A program made the translations under genes and the position numbers. Below the pieces are notes generated by a model. It saw only the letters and a program-made list of their open reading frames with translations. It was not told the origin of the DNA and made no database searches. Shown here in pieces: positions 1-11,426 of a stretch of 35,757 nt of DNA (position 1 is the first letter of the stretch; the number at the start of each line of letters is the position of its first letter). The DNA comes from Acanthamoeba lenticulata (taxonomy: Eukaryota > Discosea > Longamoebia > Acanthamoebidae). The stretch lies in NCBI GenBank assembly GCA_002179805.1, contig NAVB01000727.1:1-35757 (forward strand), given 5' to 3'.

Positions 1-3000
1 ATGTTGTCGAATTCATTCTTCTTGCCCACGTTTGCAGCGGTCGGACCAACCTGGTACAGCTTCTGCTGGCCAAGAACGCCAAGGTCAACCTCCAGCACAA
101 CGACGGCCGCACGCCGCTCTTCGTCGCCGCCCAGGTAAGCAATCACACGCACATGCTGGGTGCGTTCGGCACGACTGACGACGCGCACGCGCGCACGCAC
201 ACGCGAACGCGCCAGTTCGGACACGCCGAAGTGGTGGAGCTGCTGATCGCCTATGGCGCGGACGTGAACCACACGCTGCCCGATGGCTACACGACGCCGC
301 TCTACGTGGCCACGCTCGAGGGCCACACGGAGGTGATGGACCTGCTGCTGGGCGCCGGCGCCACGGTGAGCGTCGACGAGGACGATCTGCTCGAGTATCC
401 CGAGGAGCAGGTCCGGCAGGTGGTCGTGGTAAAGCCTGAGCCCAAGAAGGGCACTCTCCTCAAGAAGGCCACCTCAGCCCGCTTCGGCAGCAAGGTACCT
501 TTTGTTATATTTTGTTCTATTTTTTTTTTTGGATTTTGGTTTTTTTTTGGTTAATGATTGTTCTTCAATTTATTAAACATTTTGAAATAGTTTTTACTTT
601 TAACACCGCGGGTGATTGGGGGGAGCAGTCAAAGATCGAGAAGAAGGACGCGTCGATCGAGATTTCGGGACCGACCAACTTCAAGAAGCTGTCGGGCGCC
701 AATCCCGAGGCGGCCACCACGCAAGAGGTCTCCAAGGTCGTGGTCCAGATCGAGGAGGTGCGAATGCCCCCCCCCTCTCTGATCCTCTCTTCTTCCCTCT
801 TCCCCTTTCTTCGCGGCTTATTCGTCCCTCTTGCTCGACAGACGCGGAAGCGACGCATCAAAGCCTTCATCCGCGCCGACCTGGTTCGTGTCCTTCTCCA
901 CCTCTCCTCCCCCTCCCCAGTCTCTTTTGGCTGATGTCTCGATGACCACGCGGCAGACCTTCAAGAGCCTGATGGAGCGCGGCAAGGCCGCCAGCGCGAC
1001 GCCTGCGGACGCCGAGCGCGTGCAGAGTACTCGAACCCCGTCACCCCACTAGCTGCTGCGCGCATGGACGCTGACGAGGACGAGAATAATCGTGTTGATG
1101 CTGATGACGATGTTTATGACGATGATGATGGTGATGACGCCATCAGGGCTGTATGAAAAGTACAAGGACATCTACCTGCCGATCCTCCACCCGATCGTGG
1201 AGAAGCCCATCCTGCTCATCGACGCCGAGGTCCGGGCCGACTGCGACTGGGCCGAAGAGGAGGGCGTCAAGCGCGCCTACACCGAAGCCCAGCGCCTCCG
1301 GTGCGTCCATTTCCCTTTTCGCCCCGTCACTCAGCCCGGGCCTTTCTCACGCGACGTGGGAGAGCAGCGAGGAGATGCGGCCGCTGCTCGAGATCCGAGC
1401 CTTGCTGACGCACGAGCACCGGCCCGTGCTGGGCACCCTCCTCACCGGTACTTGCACTGGATGACACATCAACACACACACACACACACAAGCCTAGACC
1501 TGCGCTTACGTGTCCCCGTCCGTCCCTTGGCTCGGTCGCTGCTGCAGCGCCGGTCACGTTCCGATCAAAGACGCCGGAGGAGCTGCTCCGCCTGTTCAAG
1601 GACCAGCAGGCCGTTGACCACTGGCGCCGCATCGTCGAGGCCGTCTTCCCCTATTCGACCCCGGTACCACCTCCAGCACTGCCGCCGCCGTCGGTGCCAG
1701 CATCAAGGCTGTCGGTCTGACGCGCAGGCCCGCGCCGCGCCTTGCGGCCTTTCAGGTGGCCCCGCAGGTGACCTCCGGCAGCCGCATCGTGCCGCCGCCG
1801 GCCGCGCCGGCTGCGCCGCCCTCGGCCGAGGAGCTCGCCAGCATGAAGGAAGAGCTGCAGAAGGAGGTACGCGGCGCCTCCGCCGGCTAGCCAGCCAGCC
1901 AGCCAGCGCGTCGGGTGAAACTCACGCAAGCGCACGCGGCCGATCGCAGCTCGAGCGGCTGGACATGAAGGAGAAGGAAGTCCGAAGGCAGCAGCAGAAC
2001 GTGGTCGACTTTGGCGCCTTTTGCGAGGAGGTGGTCAAGCGCGCCACCAACTACGTCAACATCGAGCGCCTGGTCTCCACCCACCGCAAGCTGGCCCAAG
2101 AGAAGCGGCAGGAGCTCGTCAAGGCCGTGCACCAGGAGCTCGAGGAGGAGCTGCAGATGAAGAAGAAGCGCGTGCAGGACGAGGCCGAACGCCAGAAGCG
2201 CGAGCAGGAAGAGGCCGCGGCCGCGGCCGCCTCTTCGTCGTCCGCCAGCACCGCGTCGGGGACGGGCTCGCCGGCCCGGACACGGTCGCCTCCGGCTCCG
2301 CCCCCGCGCGCGACCCGCGCGCCGCTCCCCGGTTCGCGCCCCCATTCCCCTTGAAACCTCATGCTCACGCGTGAGCTCAGGCAGAGGAGCTCCGGTGCTG
2401 ACAAGTTGTTGCTGTTGTCGTGGTCGTTCGAGCAGATCGGAGAGTGATCGAGCAGCACCGCCAGCAGCTCCAGCAGGACGACGGCGAGGGCGAAGGCGAG
2501 GGTGAAGGCGAGGGCGGGCTCACTGGTGATGAGGAATCGTTCTCGCGGGGCAAGCGCCAGTCCGTCTGGGTGCCCGGCGGCGCCAGGCAGCGCCAGCGTC
2601 GCAGGTACGGCCTTGCTCGCGGACCTCCTCCAGGCGCCCAGAGAGGCGGATGAGCTGACCCAGACGCTGTGGCTGATGATCGTGTTGTTGGTGATGCTCA
2701 GCATCATGACGCGGATGATGCTACGGCGAAGCATCCAGCTCTCCAACGTGCCCGGCACGCCGCCGCACGGCTCCATGGCGCCGACAACGACCTTGTGGTC
2801 CGTCATGCCCGCCCTCGGGGCGAACCGCAGCGCTGAGTTCAACGGCGACAACGGGGAGTCTGGCTTGGGTGTCGGTGAGGCTACGGAGGAGCAGCGCGAG
2901 GAAGAGGCTCCAGCCGACGCCCGAGCCGAAGCCGACGCCGAAGCCGAAGCTGAAGCCGAAGCGCAGAGCGACGCATACCCTTATTACGACCCGGAGACCG

Positions 3001-3068
3001 AGTACGCCTACCGTTACGACTACGAGTCGTTCGAAGAGGTGGACCTCAAGGAGGACGAGATCTGGTGA
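1..3068 (+). CDS. Ankyrin-repeat protein with degenerate CRIB-like motif and coiled coil (5' end outside window)
   Basis: Probable adaptor or effector protein; no enzyme domain is seen. Readable exons: 38-134 and 216-494 encode ankyrin repeats (GADVNHTLPDGYTTPLYVA, then GHTEVMDLLLGAGA). Exon 629-757 carries ISGPTNFKKLSG, which resembles a CRIB/PBD start (I-S-x-P-x-x-F) but lacks the usual histidines. Next come 842-883, about 958-1030, 1147-1300, 1368-1447 and one from about 1550. A Pro-rich exon from about 1756 precedes a charged coiled coil at 1952-2220 (Glu/Lys/Gln-rich). Splice ends are GT..AG. The 3' part is least certain: the coiled-coil frame stops at 2354, but an open frame with Ala-Glu-Asp repeats and an acidic, Tyr-rich end stops at 3068, so the last exons may be spliced to it. 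Ankyrin repeats mediate protein binding; CRIB motifs bind Rac/Cdc42. A Rho-effector role is inference and weakened by the missing histidines. Confidence 0.7.
1471..1490 (+). repeat. (CA)n dinucleotide repeat in an intron
   Basis: About ten CA units within an intron of the ankyrin gene. Confidence 0.85.
1887..1907 (+). repeat. (CCAG)n tetranucleotide repeat in an intron
   Basis: About five units of AGCC/CCAG between the Pro-rich and coiled-coil exons of the ankyrin gene. Confidence 0.8.
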
Positions 3069-3249
3069 GCGGACAAGAAAAGCGTGTTGAGTATGATATA
3101 CCCCTGTTGTCCAGTCAGGCCCGGCTTTGATGTCAAGAAGAACAAGGATCCTATATACGATTTACTCTCAGGGCGCCAACACCACTCAAGTTTCTCACAC
3201 CAAAAAAAAGCACACGGAGGAGGCGGACTGCGTTGTAGTCATTTATGCT

Positions 3250-5840
3250 TCATCCGTTCGAGAATGCGTCGCAGGACAACGAATGAGATAAGGCAGAGAG
3301 TGAAGGCGCCGAAGTGGAGGCCAAATGGTGCGGTGGCGAGGAGGCTGCACCACTCGCTTCCGTTGATGTTGGCCCAAGCTTGGCGTAGCAGTCGTCACAG
3401 ACGCGAGAGGCGCCCTCGGTAGTCAAGCCCAGAGCAGCAGGCAGCACGACGCTCTTTGACGAGCAGTCCCCGCACAGGAACCTCTCACAGGCCCTGCGAA
3501 AAGATTGGTCAGATTATTAAAAGGAAAAAAAACAAAAAACAAAAACAAAAAAAACATACTTGCAACGATGTCTCCTCTTGGCGCGGGTAAACGGCACAGT
3601 GCAGATGGCGCACTGTGGAGGACTCAGGGCTGGGTCCCAATCCCGGCGTCGCACTGCAAGAAAGAGGCGTCAGAATTCTCGATCGCAGGGAAGAAGAGCG
3701 AAAGCGACGGACCGCCCGAGCCAGAGCTTCCTTTGGAGACGGTCTTTCTATCTCGGCTTTCCTTGGCGTAAGTCTCCTGCTCTCGTTTCATCCCGATCGC
3801 GCTTCGCGTGCGAACTAGCCTGTGGTGGTTTTGGGCTGACGTCAGCACAAGAAGGAGGTTGTCGACGGGGGAGGAAGGATCATCATGCCGTGGCCGTCCT
3901 TCGCGCTTGGGCTCCGTCATGTCGGCCCGTGCCCAGTCCCCAACGGTGACCTTCCTGTGCAGCGCTTCGTCGGTCGGCCCGGCGGTCGGTTGGGCATCGG
4001 CGCCGACCGGACGCGGGGGCTCGGGCGCAAGCAAGGCGCGCGCACGGGTCGCGATCGGCTTCTCGCTCTCGACGCCCTTGTCCTTGGCGCTTCCCTTGTC
4101 ACCACCACTGGCTGCGACGGCGGCGCCCTTCTTCTTGAGCTGGGAGACCAGGTTGACGTCCTCGGCCTCCTTGCCCTTCTTCAGCAGCCTGAGAGTGTTG
4201 CGGGCCACGACGTTTCGTGTGGACACCGCCCGTTTCTGGGGTTTGGCCTCGTCTTTTTCGCTCTTTTTGTCGTCTTCGTTCTTTTTCCTCCGGATCGCAC
4301 TGCTGTGCGAGGCCAACTGTTGTTGGCTATTGAGCTCTTCATCGCGCTGCTGCTTCTTGGTCTTGAGCTGGCTCCACTCCTTCGTGTGCTGCTCGATGTT
4401 CTTCTCGATCTCCTCCAGGTTGATGGGGATCAGCGCCGGGGACGAGATGCACCGCGCGGCTTGCACCGAGTCCGACGGCGGCGGGTCGAACAGGCCGTGG
4501 ACCGACGCCGCCAACGAGTCGACCGAGGGCGGGCGCTGCTGCAGCCCCGGCGTCGCCGGCCCGCGCGGCGAGGCCAAGTTCAGGCCGTGTGTGGAGATCC
4601 GGGGCGAGGCGACCTGGAGGAAGGGGTAGGCCGAGCGCAGTCGCGTGCTGGGCGCCCGCATGAGGAAGGACGGCGAGGGCTTGCGCGGCTCGACCCGGAG
4701 CTGTGGCCGTGCGCCGGGCTCGCCCTCGGTCGGCATCAGCTGCACGTCGACGTCGCCCAGCTCGCCCAGGCCCTGCACGAGGCCTGCGTGGATTCCACCG
4801 GCGCGAGCCAAGGTCAGCCAGTCCGAGCTCGACGCCGGTCTGAAGACGACGACGTACCCTCGGGGGTCCAGGGCTGGGCCAGGCTCGGGCGAGGCGCTCG
4901 GCCGGCCGGTCGCTGGCCGCGCGCGACCATGATGGGCCTGTGCGGCTGCTTGGCCGGCTGCTGCGGTGGTGGTGGCGACGGATCCGGCTCGGCTCCGCTT
5001 GGCTGTGCTTCTTCTCCTTCTTCTTCTTCTTCTTCTTCTTCATGGTATTTGTCGTGGTCGACCTTGCCCAGCTCGGCTGGCCGGGCCTCGGCGGATGTGA
5101 GGCTTTCATCGTTGGCCGCTGGGCTCTGGGATTTGTCTGTGTGAGCCGCGCGATCGCTCTCCGCGGCGGCGGTGGGCTCCGAGGCTGTGGTGGTGTTGGT
5201 GGTGGCCGTGGTCGTGGTGGAGGAAGGAGCACGGGGCGACATGCCCCGGTGGGAGCCCGACAGGGTCAGCCCGCCTTCGCGCGGCGATTTTACAAACGAT
5301 TCTGAGCGGCTCATGTCGTCGGCCCGGTGGGGCAAGATAAGGGAGGTGTCCCACACCCCGGGCGCGGGCTCCTTCGCATCGACGACGACTTCCTCTTGTG
5401 CCATTCTTCGAGAGGAAGCAGTTTCTTGAGATGGTGCCCGCTGCCGCTCGGGTTCTTCCTCTTTGTCCTCTTTGTCTGCGCTCTTCTTTGTTGCCAACAA
5501 CTCGACGTCAGCATCCACGAGGTTGGCGCTCATGGAGGCGGTTCGGCGGGGGTCGGGTCGGGTGACCAGCTTCCGGACTTCGGCAATCGTGACCTTGACG
5601 AGGGCCATCGCACCCACGTTGGTCCACATTTCCTTCGCCTGCAGCCTCTGGCAGAGAAGGCTTTCGACCTCGCTCAACAACTGCAGGAGAACCACAACAC
5701 CGGCTTAGGTCCTTGGCCCCGAACAAAAAATGAAAAACGTCGTTTTCACCAGCGGAGGAAGGGGAAGGGGAGAAGAAGAACGAAAACGACGAAAGGGGAG
5801 GAAGCCAAAAGGAGGAGCACACCTCACTCGTGGAGTCCAT
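3250..5840 (-). CDS. FYVE zinc-finger protein with long low-complexity N-terminal region
   Basis: Likely binds phosphatidylinositol 3-phosphate on endosomal membranes through a C-terminal FYVE finger. My model is 5840-5823, 5680-4858, 4783-3713, 3653-3560 and 3493-3250, giving 749 codons plus stop. The finger is split by the last intron: exon 4 gives CAICTVPF then RAKRRHRC, exon 5 gives KACERFLCGDCSSK then RVCDDCY, which matches the CxxC, RRHxCR and CxxC spacing of FYVE domains. The donor at 3712 (after a Gly codon, gtccgt) is the least certain junction, chosen because it restores frame. The first exon has only six codons (MDSTSE). The middle holds an acidic poly-Glu run (5017-5042), Thr-rich and Pro-rich segments and a short Lys/Gln coiled coil near 4330-4420. 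The rest has no domain I recognise. It converges on the ankyrin gene. Confidence 0.8.
5017..5042 (-). repeat. (GAA)n trinucleotide repeat coding poly-Glu
   Basis: Seen as TTC units on the plus strand; codes a Glu run in the FYVE protein. Confidence 0.9.
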
Positions 5841-6095
5841 TTGAGCCAAAACAACATGGGAGCTTCTGCCTCTTCCTTGTGGCAGATGTGCTAAATCGTT
5901 TTGTGTGCTGGTGGGGGAATGCGGGGAATGCAATAAACCGGCCAGAGATCCGCCTTCGTCATTTCTTTCCTTGACACCAATAAGCTCGAGTCGTAAAAAG
6001 TTCTCTTTTGTGCTGTCCTTTGGCGCGACAAGTTGTGAACTGCTTGGCAGGGCCTCTTTAGGGAACACACATCACTCACCCATGGCTGGGTCTAT

Positions 6096-6884
6096 CTACT
6101 GCTGGTCCTTGAGGGCCTTGGCCTTGGCGAGCAGGTTGGTCAGCTCGCCCGAGCGGAGGTGCTGGAGGGTGATGTCACACCCGCCAACAAACTCGCCACC
6201 AATGTAGACCTGCGGGATCGTCGGCCAGTCCCTGCTCGAAACAGAACGAGAAGAGCGGGCATGTGAGTGATGCACACAACTCCATTCACCGCCTCGCTGC
6301 ACACAGAGGGAACCGTACGAAAACTTCTTGACGCCCTCCCTCAGTTCGGGGCTCTGCAAGACGTCAAACGCTTCATAGACAGCGCCTACACCCGGGAACG
6401 ACAGGTCAGGAAGAAGATGAGGAGGAGCCAGAGATAGAGAAGGGGGAGGGGGCTCGTGAGGGCGGGAAGCAAACCGACGGCATTGAGGGCCTTCACGGTG
6501 GCGTTGGAAAAGCCGCACTGCGGGGCATCGGGCGTGCCCTTCATGAAGAGGACACAGGGAGACTCGCTCACCACCTACATCGCCAGCGCAGAAAGGGAGT
6601 ACTCCAAAGGGTGAGACAGGAAAGGACTTCTGCGCACAAAAACAAGATTAGAGCACCTTCTTGATGGCCGCCTGCACTGAGTCCTGCGCCTCGTCGGCTT
6701 CCTTTTCGTTGTCCTCCGTAGAGTACCACCGCTGCTGGGGGCGAACGGGCAGCGGAGCGGCAGTGCAGCGAATCACAAGGGCGGAAGTAGCGCGGCTGGA
6801 GACAAACGCCGAACGGGTAGTGCGCCCCAGCGCAGAGGAGAAGAGGCGGCGCGATCCAATTGTAGAACGAGCAACACCGCGCAT
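6096..6884 (-). CDS. GLRX5: Monothiol glutaredoxin of the CGFS type, mitochondrial (GLRX5-like)
   Basis: CGFS glutaredoxins bind and transfer a 2Fe-2S cluster in mitochondrial iron-sulfur biogenesis, using glutathione as ligand. Exons 6884-6657, 6574-6475, 6385-6319 and 6231-6096 join to 176 residues. The core reads [17 protein letters not shown], then [19 protein letters not shown]; the active-site CGFS, the TIPQVY cis-Pro segment and GGCD are all intact. The first ~75 residues are rich in Arg, Ser and Ala without acidic residues at the start ([15 protein letters not shown]), as expected of a mitochondrial targeting peptide. The frame stays open upstream to 6959, but the Met at 6884 best fits such a leader. 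Length is close to that of the family. Confidence 0.93.
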
Positions 6885-7454
6885 GGCGAGCGAGGAAGTA
6901 GCCTGACCGATGCAAGTAATTGCGATCAATCTTTGCTTGCAAACCCCCGCGCCCCGCAACCCAAGAGGTATAGAAACAAGGTACCTTTTGCATCTTCAGC
7001 GGCAAGGAAGATTGATGAGGATCAGAAAATCGGCGCTTGCAAAAAAGTCGAAACGTTTCGGAAACAAAAGCCGGCGAAAGGCAAACGTCACCGAAAGCAC
7101 ACCATCAAGAACTGAGAAGCCAATGGCCAAGTTGAGTGGTTTTGCCAAGAGAAGTTTTTGCAGTCGTTACAGCACATGAGCAGGTACGCAACGCCAGGTG
7201 AGCCGGCTTTTGCAGGCACGCGTCCACGGATTGACAGGGAGCCGGTCGGCTTTAAGTCGAGTTCGCAAAGAAAACCACCAGGAGCCATCCCGTCAGAACG
7301 ACCAGACCTCCATCGACAGACTATTTAAGTTGGGACGTCACCCTCCCTGCCACTCATCTGCCGTTGTAGACCCAACCACACACTTCCGCGTCGCGGTGTC
7401 CCTATTTCGCTTACGACGGACCCTCCTAACACCTTCATAAGCACAGGCTGAGAG
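6885..7454. promoter_or_regulatory. Divergent intergenic region between glutaredoxin and small membrane protein genes
   Basis: This 570 bp stretch lies between two start codons facing away from each other and must hold both promoters. A TATA-like TATTTAAG lies at about 7323-7330, some 125 bp before the start at 7455. An A-rich stretch lies at 7030-7110. I see no convincing gene here; the short open frames show no domain. Confidence 0.4.
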
Positions 7455-7805
7455 ATGTCGAACCACTACATCATCGACACGGCCCCCATCTACCAGCAGT
7501 CCTTCCAGCAAGCAACCTACCCAACGAAGGAGGTCCGAGCATACCGTTTTGTCGATGGCCAAGGTGTGCACCCTTTCCCTCTCCCACGCCAACCTTGCCC
7601 ACCTCACCAACCCCCTTTGGTCTCCTCTGTGCTCTCTGCGACAGGACGCTCATGTTGGGTCGATCCGTGGGAAAGCTCAGGCCAGTACTTCCGAAGGGGG
7701 GAAGATGACGTGGTGCCCGCCATTGTCTTGTACATGCTCTTCTTCCTCATGGTGACGTCCATGTTCATCTTCTGCTTCGGCCAGCTCATGACCTCACAAG
7801 CCTGA
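7455..7805 (+). CDS. Small single-pass membrane protein, function unknown
   Basis: Exons 7455-7563 and 7645-7805 join to 89 residues. The N-terminal half is polar with several Tyr and Gln (MSNHYIIDTAPIYQQ). The C-terminal half carries one clear transmembrane segment (PAIVLYMLFFLMVTSMFIF) followed by a short polar tail. There is no signal peptide, so a tail-anchored or type III membrane protein is plausible. The 81-nt intron is a multiple of three and has no stop, so the unspliced frame is also open (116 residues); the splice is favoured by good gtgtgc and gcgacag ends. I do not recognise the family. An AATAAA lies at 7906-7911, about 100 nt after the stop. Confidence 0.7.
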   Translation: MSNHYIIDTAPIYQQSFQQATYPTKEVRAYRFVDGQGVHPFPLPRQPCPPHQPPLVSSVLSATGRSCWVDPWESSGQYFRRGEDDVVPAIVLYMLFFLMVTSMFIFCFGQLMTSQA

Positions 7806-8177
7806 GGCTGCTCTGCCAAAGCCACGAAAGCGAGGAGTCACTCGACGTCCTGCAAATTTGTATCAAATTTGTACCGCAGAGCGCAAGCAGACGCGGCCTG
7901 TGCCCAATAAACAAGAGACTATGTACATATACAAGTGTGAGCTCTCAAGAAGGAGTAGAAGAGTGCTTGGCCAGGTCTATCTGGGGTTTCTTGGGCCGAG
8001 CACGGCCGCCAATAAGCCTAGTCCCTTGTCCCAGCCCATTGGGCCAATAAGACCTTTCGCATTTTTGTGATTTTTGTTTGTTCTGTCTTTTCTCTTGATT
8101 TTCCCTTTCGTGCTACTGCGAAGGAGACAATCGATTATCCCTGAAGCCAAGGTGCACCTTTAGAGCTTTGAGGTGTC
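7806..8177. other. Intergenic region, 372 bp
   Basis: It holds the 3' end of the small membrane protein gene, including a possible polyadenylation signal AATAAA at 7906-7911, and the promoter of the downstream tubulin-tyrosine-ligase-like gene. A T-rich run lies at 8065-8110. No further gene is seen. Confidence 0.4.
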
Positions 8178-10200
8178 ATGCAAAGTGTCGACGCCACGAA
8201 CACGGATAGTGCGGCCACGGGGCAGCAGCGTACTGTGTACATAAATGAGCCCTCGGCCTATGTGCATCAGAGACTCCTGCTGGCCTTCCGGAAGCGGTAT
8301 GGAAGGGTTGCCTTGTTCTTCACTTTTTTCTTTTTTTCTGAGCTCCTATCTCCTGCCGCCGCAGGGAGAACTGGCGCATTGCTGAGTCCGCGGCAGTTGA
8401 GGCACTGGACGTGCAGTGGGACGTCTATGAGAACGTGGACTGGGACCGCGTGCTCAAGGGCCGCCTCATGGCTAACTTCTATTGCTTCCGCAAGGGTGCG
8501 CCCCGCTCCCCCTCCGGCAGCTCAACACGCAAGTCCGCTCAACCACTCACGCACTGTAGGTCTCACGCGCAAGGCGCAGTTGGCCTTCTACCTGAAGAAG
8601 TACTGCACCAAGCGGCCCACCTCGCCGCTGGTGCCATGCGTGCCCAAGACCGTCATCCTCGACATTAACCCGGAGCAGGTGGACTGGTGCTTGGTTGATG
8701 CCCGTGAAGCGTTTGACGAGGAGAAGCAAAGGAGTGCGTTTTCGGCCATCACACAGCAGTTTGCCCACAACATGAGACTCTGAGCTCACGCGGCCACATG
8801 GTACTGTGCAGCTGGCAAGACGGGACTGTGGATCTTGAAGCCGTCGTTGGGTGACAAGGCAGCAGGAATCACCATCCTCAACAACCTCAAAAAGCTCAAG
8901 GAGACCGTCATGAAGGACACCGATCTCGTACCTAACCCACGGCTCTTCTTTTCATTGTCATAGCACGTGCTCGCCTTGAGTGGGATACTGACGCCTGCGT
9001 TCAGGTCGAGTGGGTGCTGCAGAAGTACGTCGAGAAACCGCTGCTGGTCAACAAAAAAAAGTTCCACCTCCGCGTGCACGTCCTCGCGGTCGGCCGGTAC
9101 GTAATCGTGAGACCCTTCGTGCACGAGTTCGAGAAGGTGAAGACGACTCATCCTCGTACTGCTCGCAGGTTGAAGGTATATGTGCACGAGGATGTCATCG
9201 CGCTGATCGCCATGGACGACTACGTTATTCCGGAGAAGCAGCAACCCGCGGCCCAGACCGACGACGCTTCAGGCGAGCCGACGCCCGCTAAGGATGACGG
9301 CGAGTCGCAGCCGAGCGGCGAACCAGAGAAGGAAGCGGCGAGCACAAAGGCGCAGAGAAACGCGAGAAAGCGGGCCAACCGGAAGAAGAACCAGCGGGAG
9401 CGACGACAGCGAGAGGTTGAAGAGGAGATGCCGGAGCTCTCGCTCTACGGGCACATCACCAACTCGTGCCTCCAACGAGACCATCCGGGCTTTGACGAGG
9501 ACGCCACCGTGCGGCTCCTCAGCGAACTCGTCAAGGAACTCGGCGAGGAGGTACGCTCTCATCTTGCTGATGTTTCTAGGACTAAGTCATCGTTCATGCT
9601 CATCAGGCCGTCAAGACCATCTGGGAGCGCGTCAAGGTGAATGTGAAGGAAACCTTTGCTGCCTTCCGGGGTACGTCGAATTTAATTCTGGCTTATTTAT
9701 CACATGTCAGCTCATTGTGCTCTGCTTCACCAGGCGAGTTCAGCGCGTTCATGCCTCTTCCCAACTGCTTTGAGTTGTTTGGATTCGACTTTTTGGTGGA
9801 CGAGGACCTGAACCCCATCATTCTCGAGGTCAGACTTCGCCAACTGAGCTCTTAGCTCTTGCCACCAGCAAACTTACGTCTTTCCCCATTCCATACAGGT
9901 CAACTGTGGGCCCGATATGAAGAACACGGGAAGCAGGCTGGATCATGTTGTGGTGTCTTTCCTCGACGACACTCTGGCTGCTGCTGTCGATCCCTACTTC
10001 GATCCTGGTAATTCCTTCTTGTTCCTTTGTAGTGCGCACCTTTATTGGCTCACGAGACATTGTTTGCAGAGCTGCTGAAGCAAAGGGAGGAAACGGAGAA
10101 AGAAATGGAGACCCAGATCGGGCGACTTCACTTGGTCTACGCCGACGCTACGTCCTTCCCTGCTTGGGGAATGCCCAACATGTCGTTCAAGGACTATTGA
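8178..10200 (+). CDS. Tubulin-tyrosine ligase family protein (ATP-grasp amino-acid ligase)
   Basis: TTL-family enzymes add amino acids such as tyrosine, glutamate or glycine to tubulin or other proteins, using ATP. Ten exons (8178-8296, 8365-8495, 8560-8733, 8812-8927, 9005-9096, 9169-9550, 9607-9670, 9734-9828, 9899-10007, 10070-10200) join to 470 residues. Family marks include LWILKPSLGDKAAGITI (nucleotide-binding region), GRLKVYVHEDV across an intron, LYGHITN, and the metal-binding end FDFLVDEDLNPIILEVNCGP with its Glu and Asn. A Lys/Arg/Glu-rich insert (about 9225-9430) splits the domain. The intron at 9097-9168 is 72 nt, stop-free and in frame. The exact modification cannot be told from sequence. 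The short N-terminus and insert resemble the divergent Pby1-like branch more than canonical TTL; that is a tentative impression. Confidence 0.88.
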
Positions 10201-10564
10201 CCCGGGAAATAATTTATTGTTGTTTTTTTTGTCGGCGTTTTCTCTTTGTCAGCAATTTCCACAAACTATCCGCAGTGTGGTTGGGGCAACCTAAAGGCGG
10301 TAATATCTGAACACAAAGCGAATGGCCTGATAAAACCGGCAAAAACCGCTGACGTGGCGGGGAACGGCACGGATGGCTGCGAAATTTCAAGACTGCCAGG
10401 CAGCCTGCCGCCAAAAGAGACGCGGGAAGTGCCTTCCCTCAGCTTCCTTTCGTCGTTGCCCTTTCCTGCTTCGACTTCTCTTGGTCGCAGCGAATCCTGG
10501 TTCTCCTTCGAATCATAAGAAGAGCGCAACTGGCCTAGAGAGCATTGAATTAGAAAGCAACAAG
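10201..10564. other. Intergenic region, 364 bp
   Basis: It lies between the TTL-family stop and the Rab start on the same strand. It holds an AT-rich 3' end (AATAATTTATTG near 10208-10219) and a T-rich stretch at about 10220-10228. No gene or clear motif is seen beyond this. Confidence 0.35.
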
Positions 10565-11426
10565 ATGGCCGAGCAGGAAGACGGAGTGACAGAGTACCTT
10601 TACAAAGTGTTGGTTGTCGGTTCGTTTCCCCATCACATCCCGTCCGCTGGCGGTGCCGTTGTCCTGACTCTTTGGCGCCTCATCGCTTAGGTGACATTGG
10701 CACTGGTAAGACTTCCATCATCAAGCGGTATGTGCACAACATCTTCTCGATGCACTACAAGTCCACGATCGGAGTGGACTTCGCCCTGAAGGTGATCAAC
10801 TGGGATCCCAAGACGATTGTTCGTCTCCAGCTTTGGGATATTGCTGGCCAGGTGCGTTCATTAATCCGACAAATTTAAATTTTGCGTTGAGGTCGCTAGC
10901 TCACTGGCTACCCTTGCAGGAGCGCTTCGGTAACATGACCCGAGTGTACTACAAGGAGGCCGTCGGTGCTTTCGTCGTCTTTGATGTCACGAGAGTCAAC
11001 ACCTTTGAGGCTGTGCAAAAGTGGAAGAATGACATTGATAACAAGGTCACGCTGCCCCCTGATGACAGGCCAATTCCTGTCGTTCTCCTCGCCAACAAGG
11101 TACTGAGCGCCCCCTCATGCCCCGGCTGCGAACGATGAAAATAATTCGAATCTTCTTTTCTTCAGTGCGACTTGGCCAAGGAGGGTTTCGCGCGAAATGC
11201 GGCTCAAATGGACAAGTACTGCGAGGAGCATGGCTTCGCTGGGTGGGAGGAGACTTCAGCCAAGGAGAACATCAACATCGACAAGGCGGTGAAGTTCCTG
11301 GTCAGCAAGATCTTGGAGAATGACGTCAACAGGCAGACGCAGCTGCAGAAGAAGGATGAGAACATCGTGAAGGTCGGCGGCAGCGCTCCAGAACCCAAGA
11401 AGGCCACTGGCGGCTGCTGCGGCTAA
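10565..11426 (+). CDS. Rab32/Rab38-type small GTPase
   Basis: Membrane-traffic GTPase. Exons 10565-10619, 10691-10851, 10920-11099 and 11166-11426 join to 218 residues. Visible motifs are the P-loop GDIGTGKTS (split by intron 1), switch I with [11 protein letters not shown], switch II WDIAGQERF (split by intron 2), NKCD (split by intron 3), ETSAKEN and a C-terminal CC followed by G for geranylgeranylation. WDIAGQ, with Ile instead of the usual Thr, together with GVDFALKV and [13 protein letters not shown], is typical of the Rab32/38/29 group. Family knowledge links Rab32 to lysosome-related organelles, mitochondria-ER contacts and phagosomes; the role here is not shown. All catalytic residues look intact, including the Gln in switch II. 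Confidence 0.95.

Noticed and set aside
2051..2851. 266-codon open frame on the minus strand
   Set aside because: Antisense to the coiled-coil exons of the ankyrin gene; low-complexity product without conserved motifs.
3773..3949. Plus-strand frame with several Cys and Arg as a possible small gene
   Set aside because: It is antisense to an exon of the FYVE gene and has no supporting motif.
3885..5144. 419-codon open frame on the plus strand
   Set aside because: It lies antisense to the FYVE gene and reflects its GC-rich codon pattern; its protein has no domain and is Leu/Arg-rich shadow sequence.
4339..5232. 297-codon minus-strand frame rich in Arg and Pro
   Set aside because: Overlaps the FYVE gene in another frame; the spliced FYVE model explains the same DNA with consistent phases.
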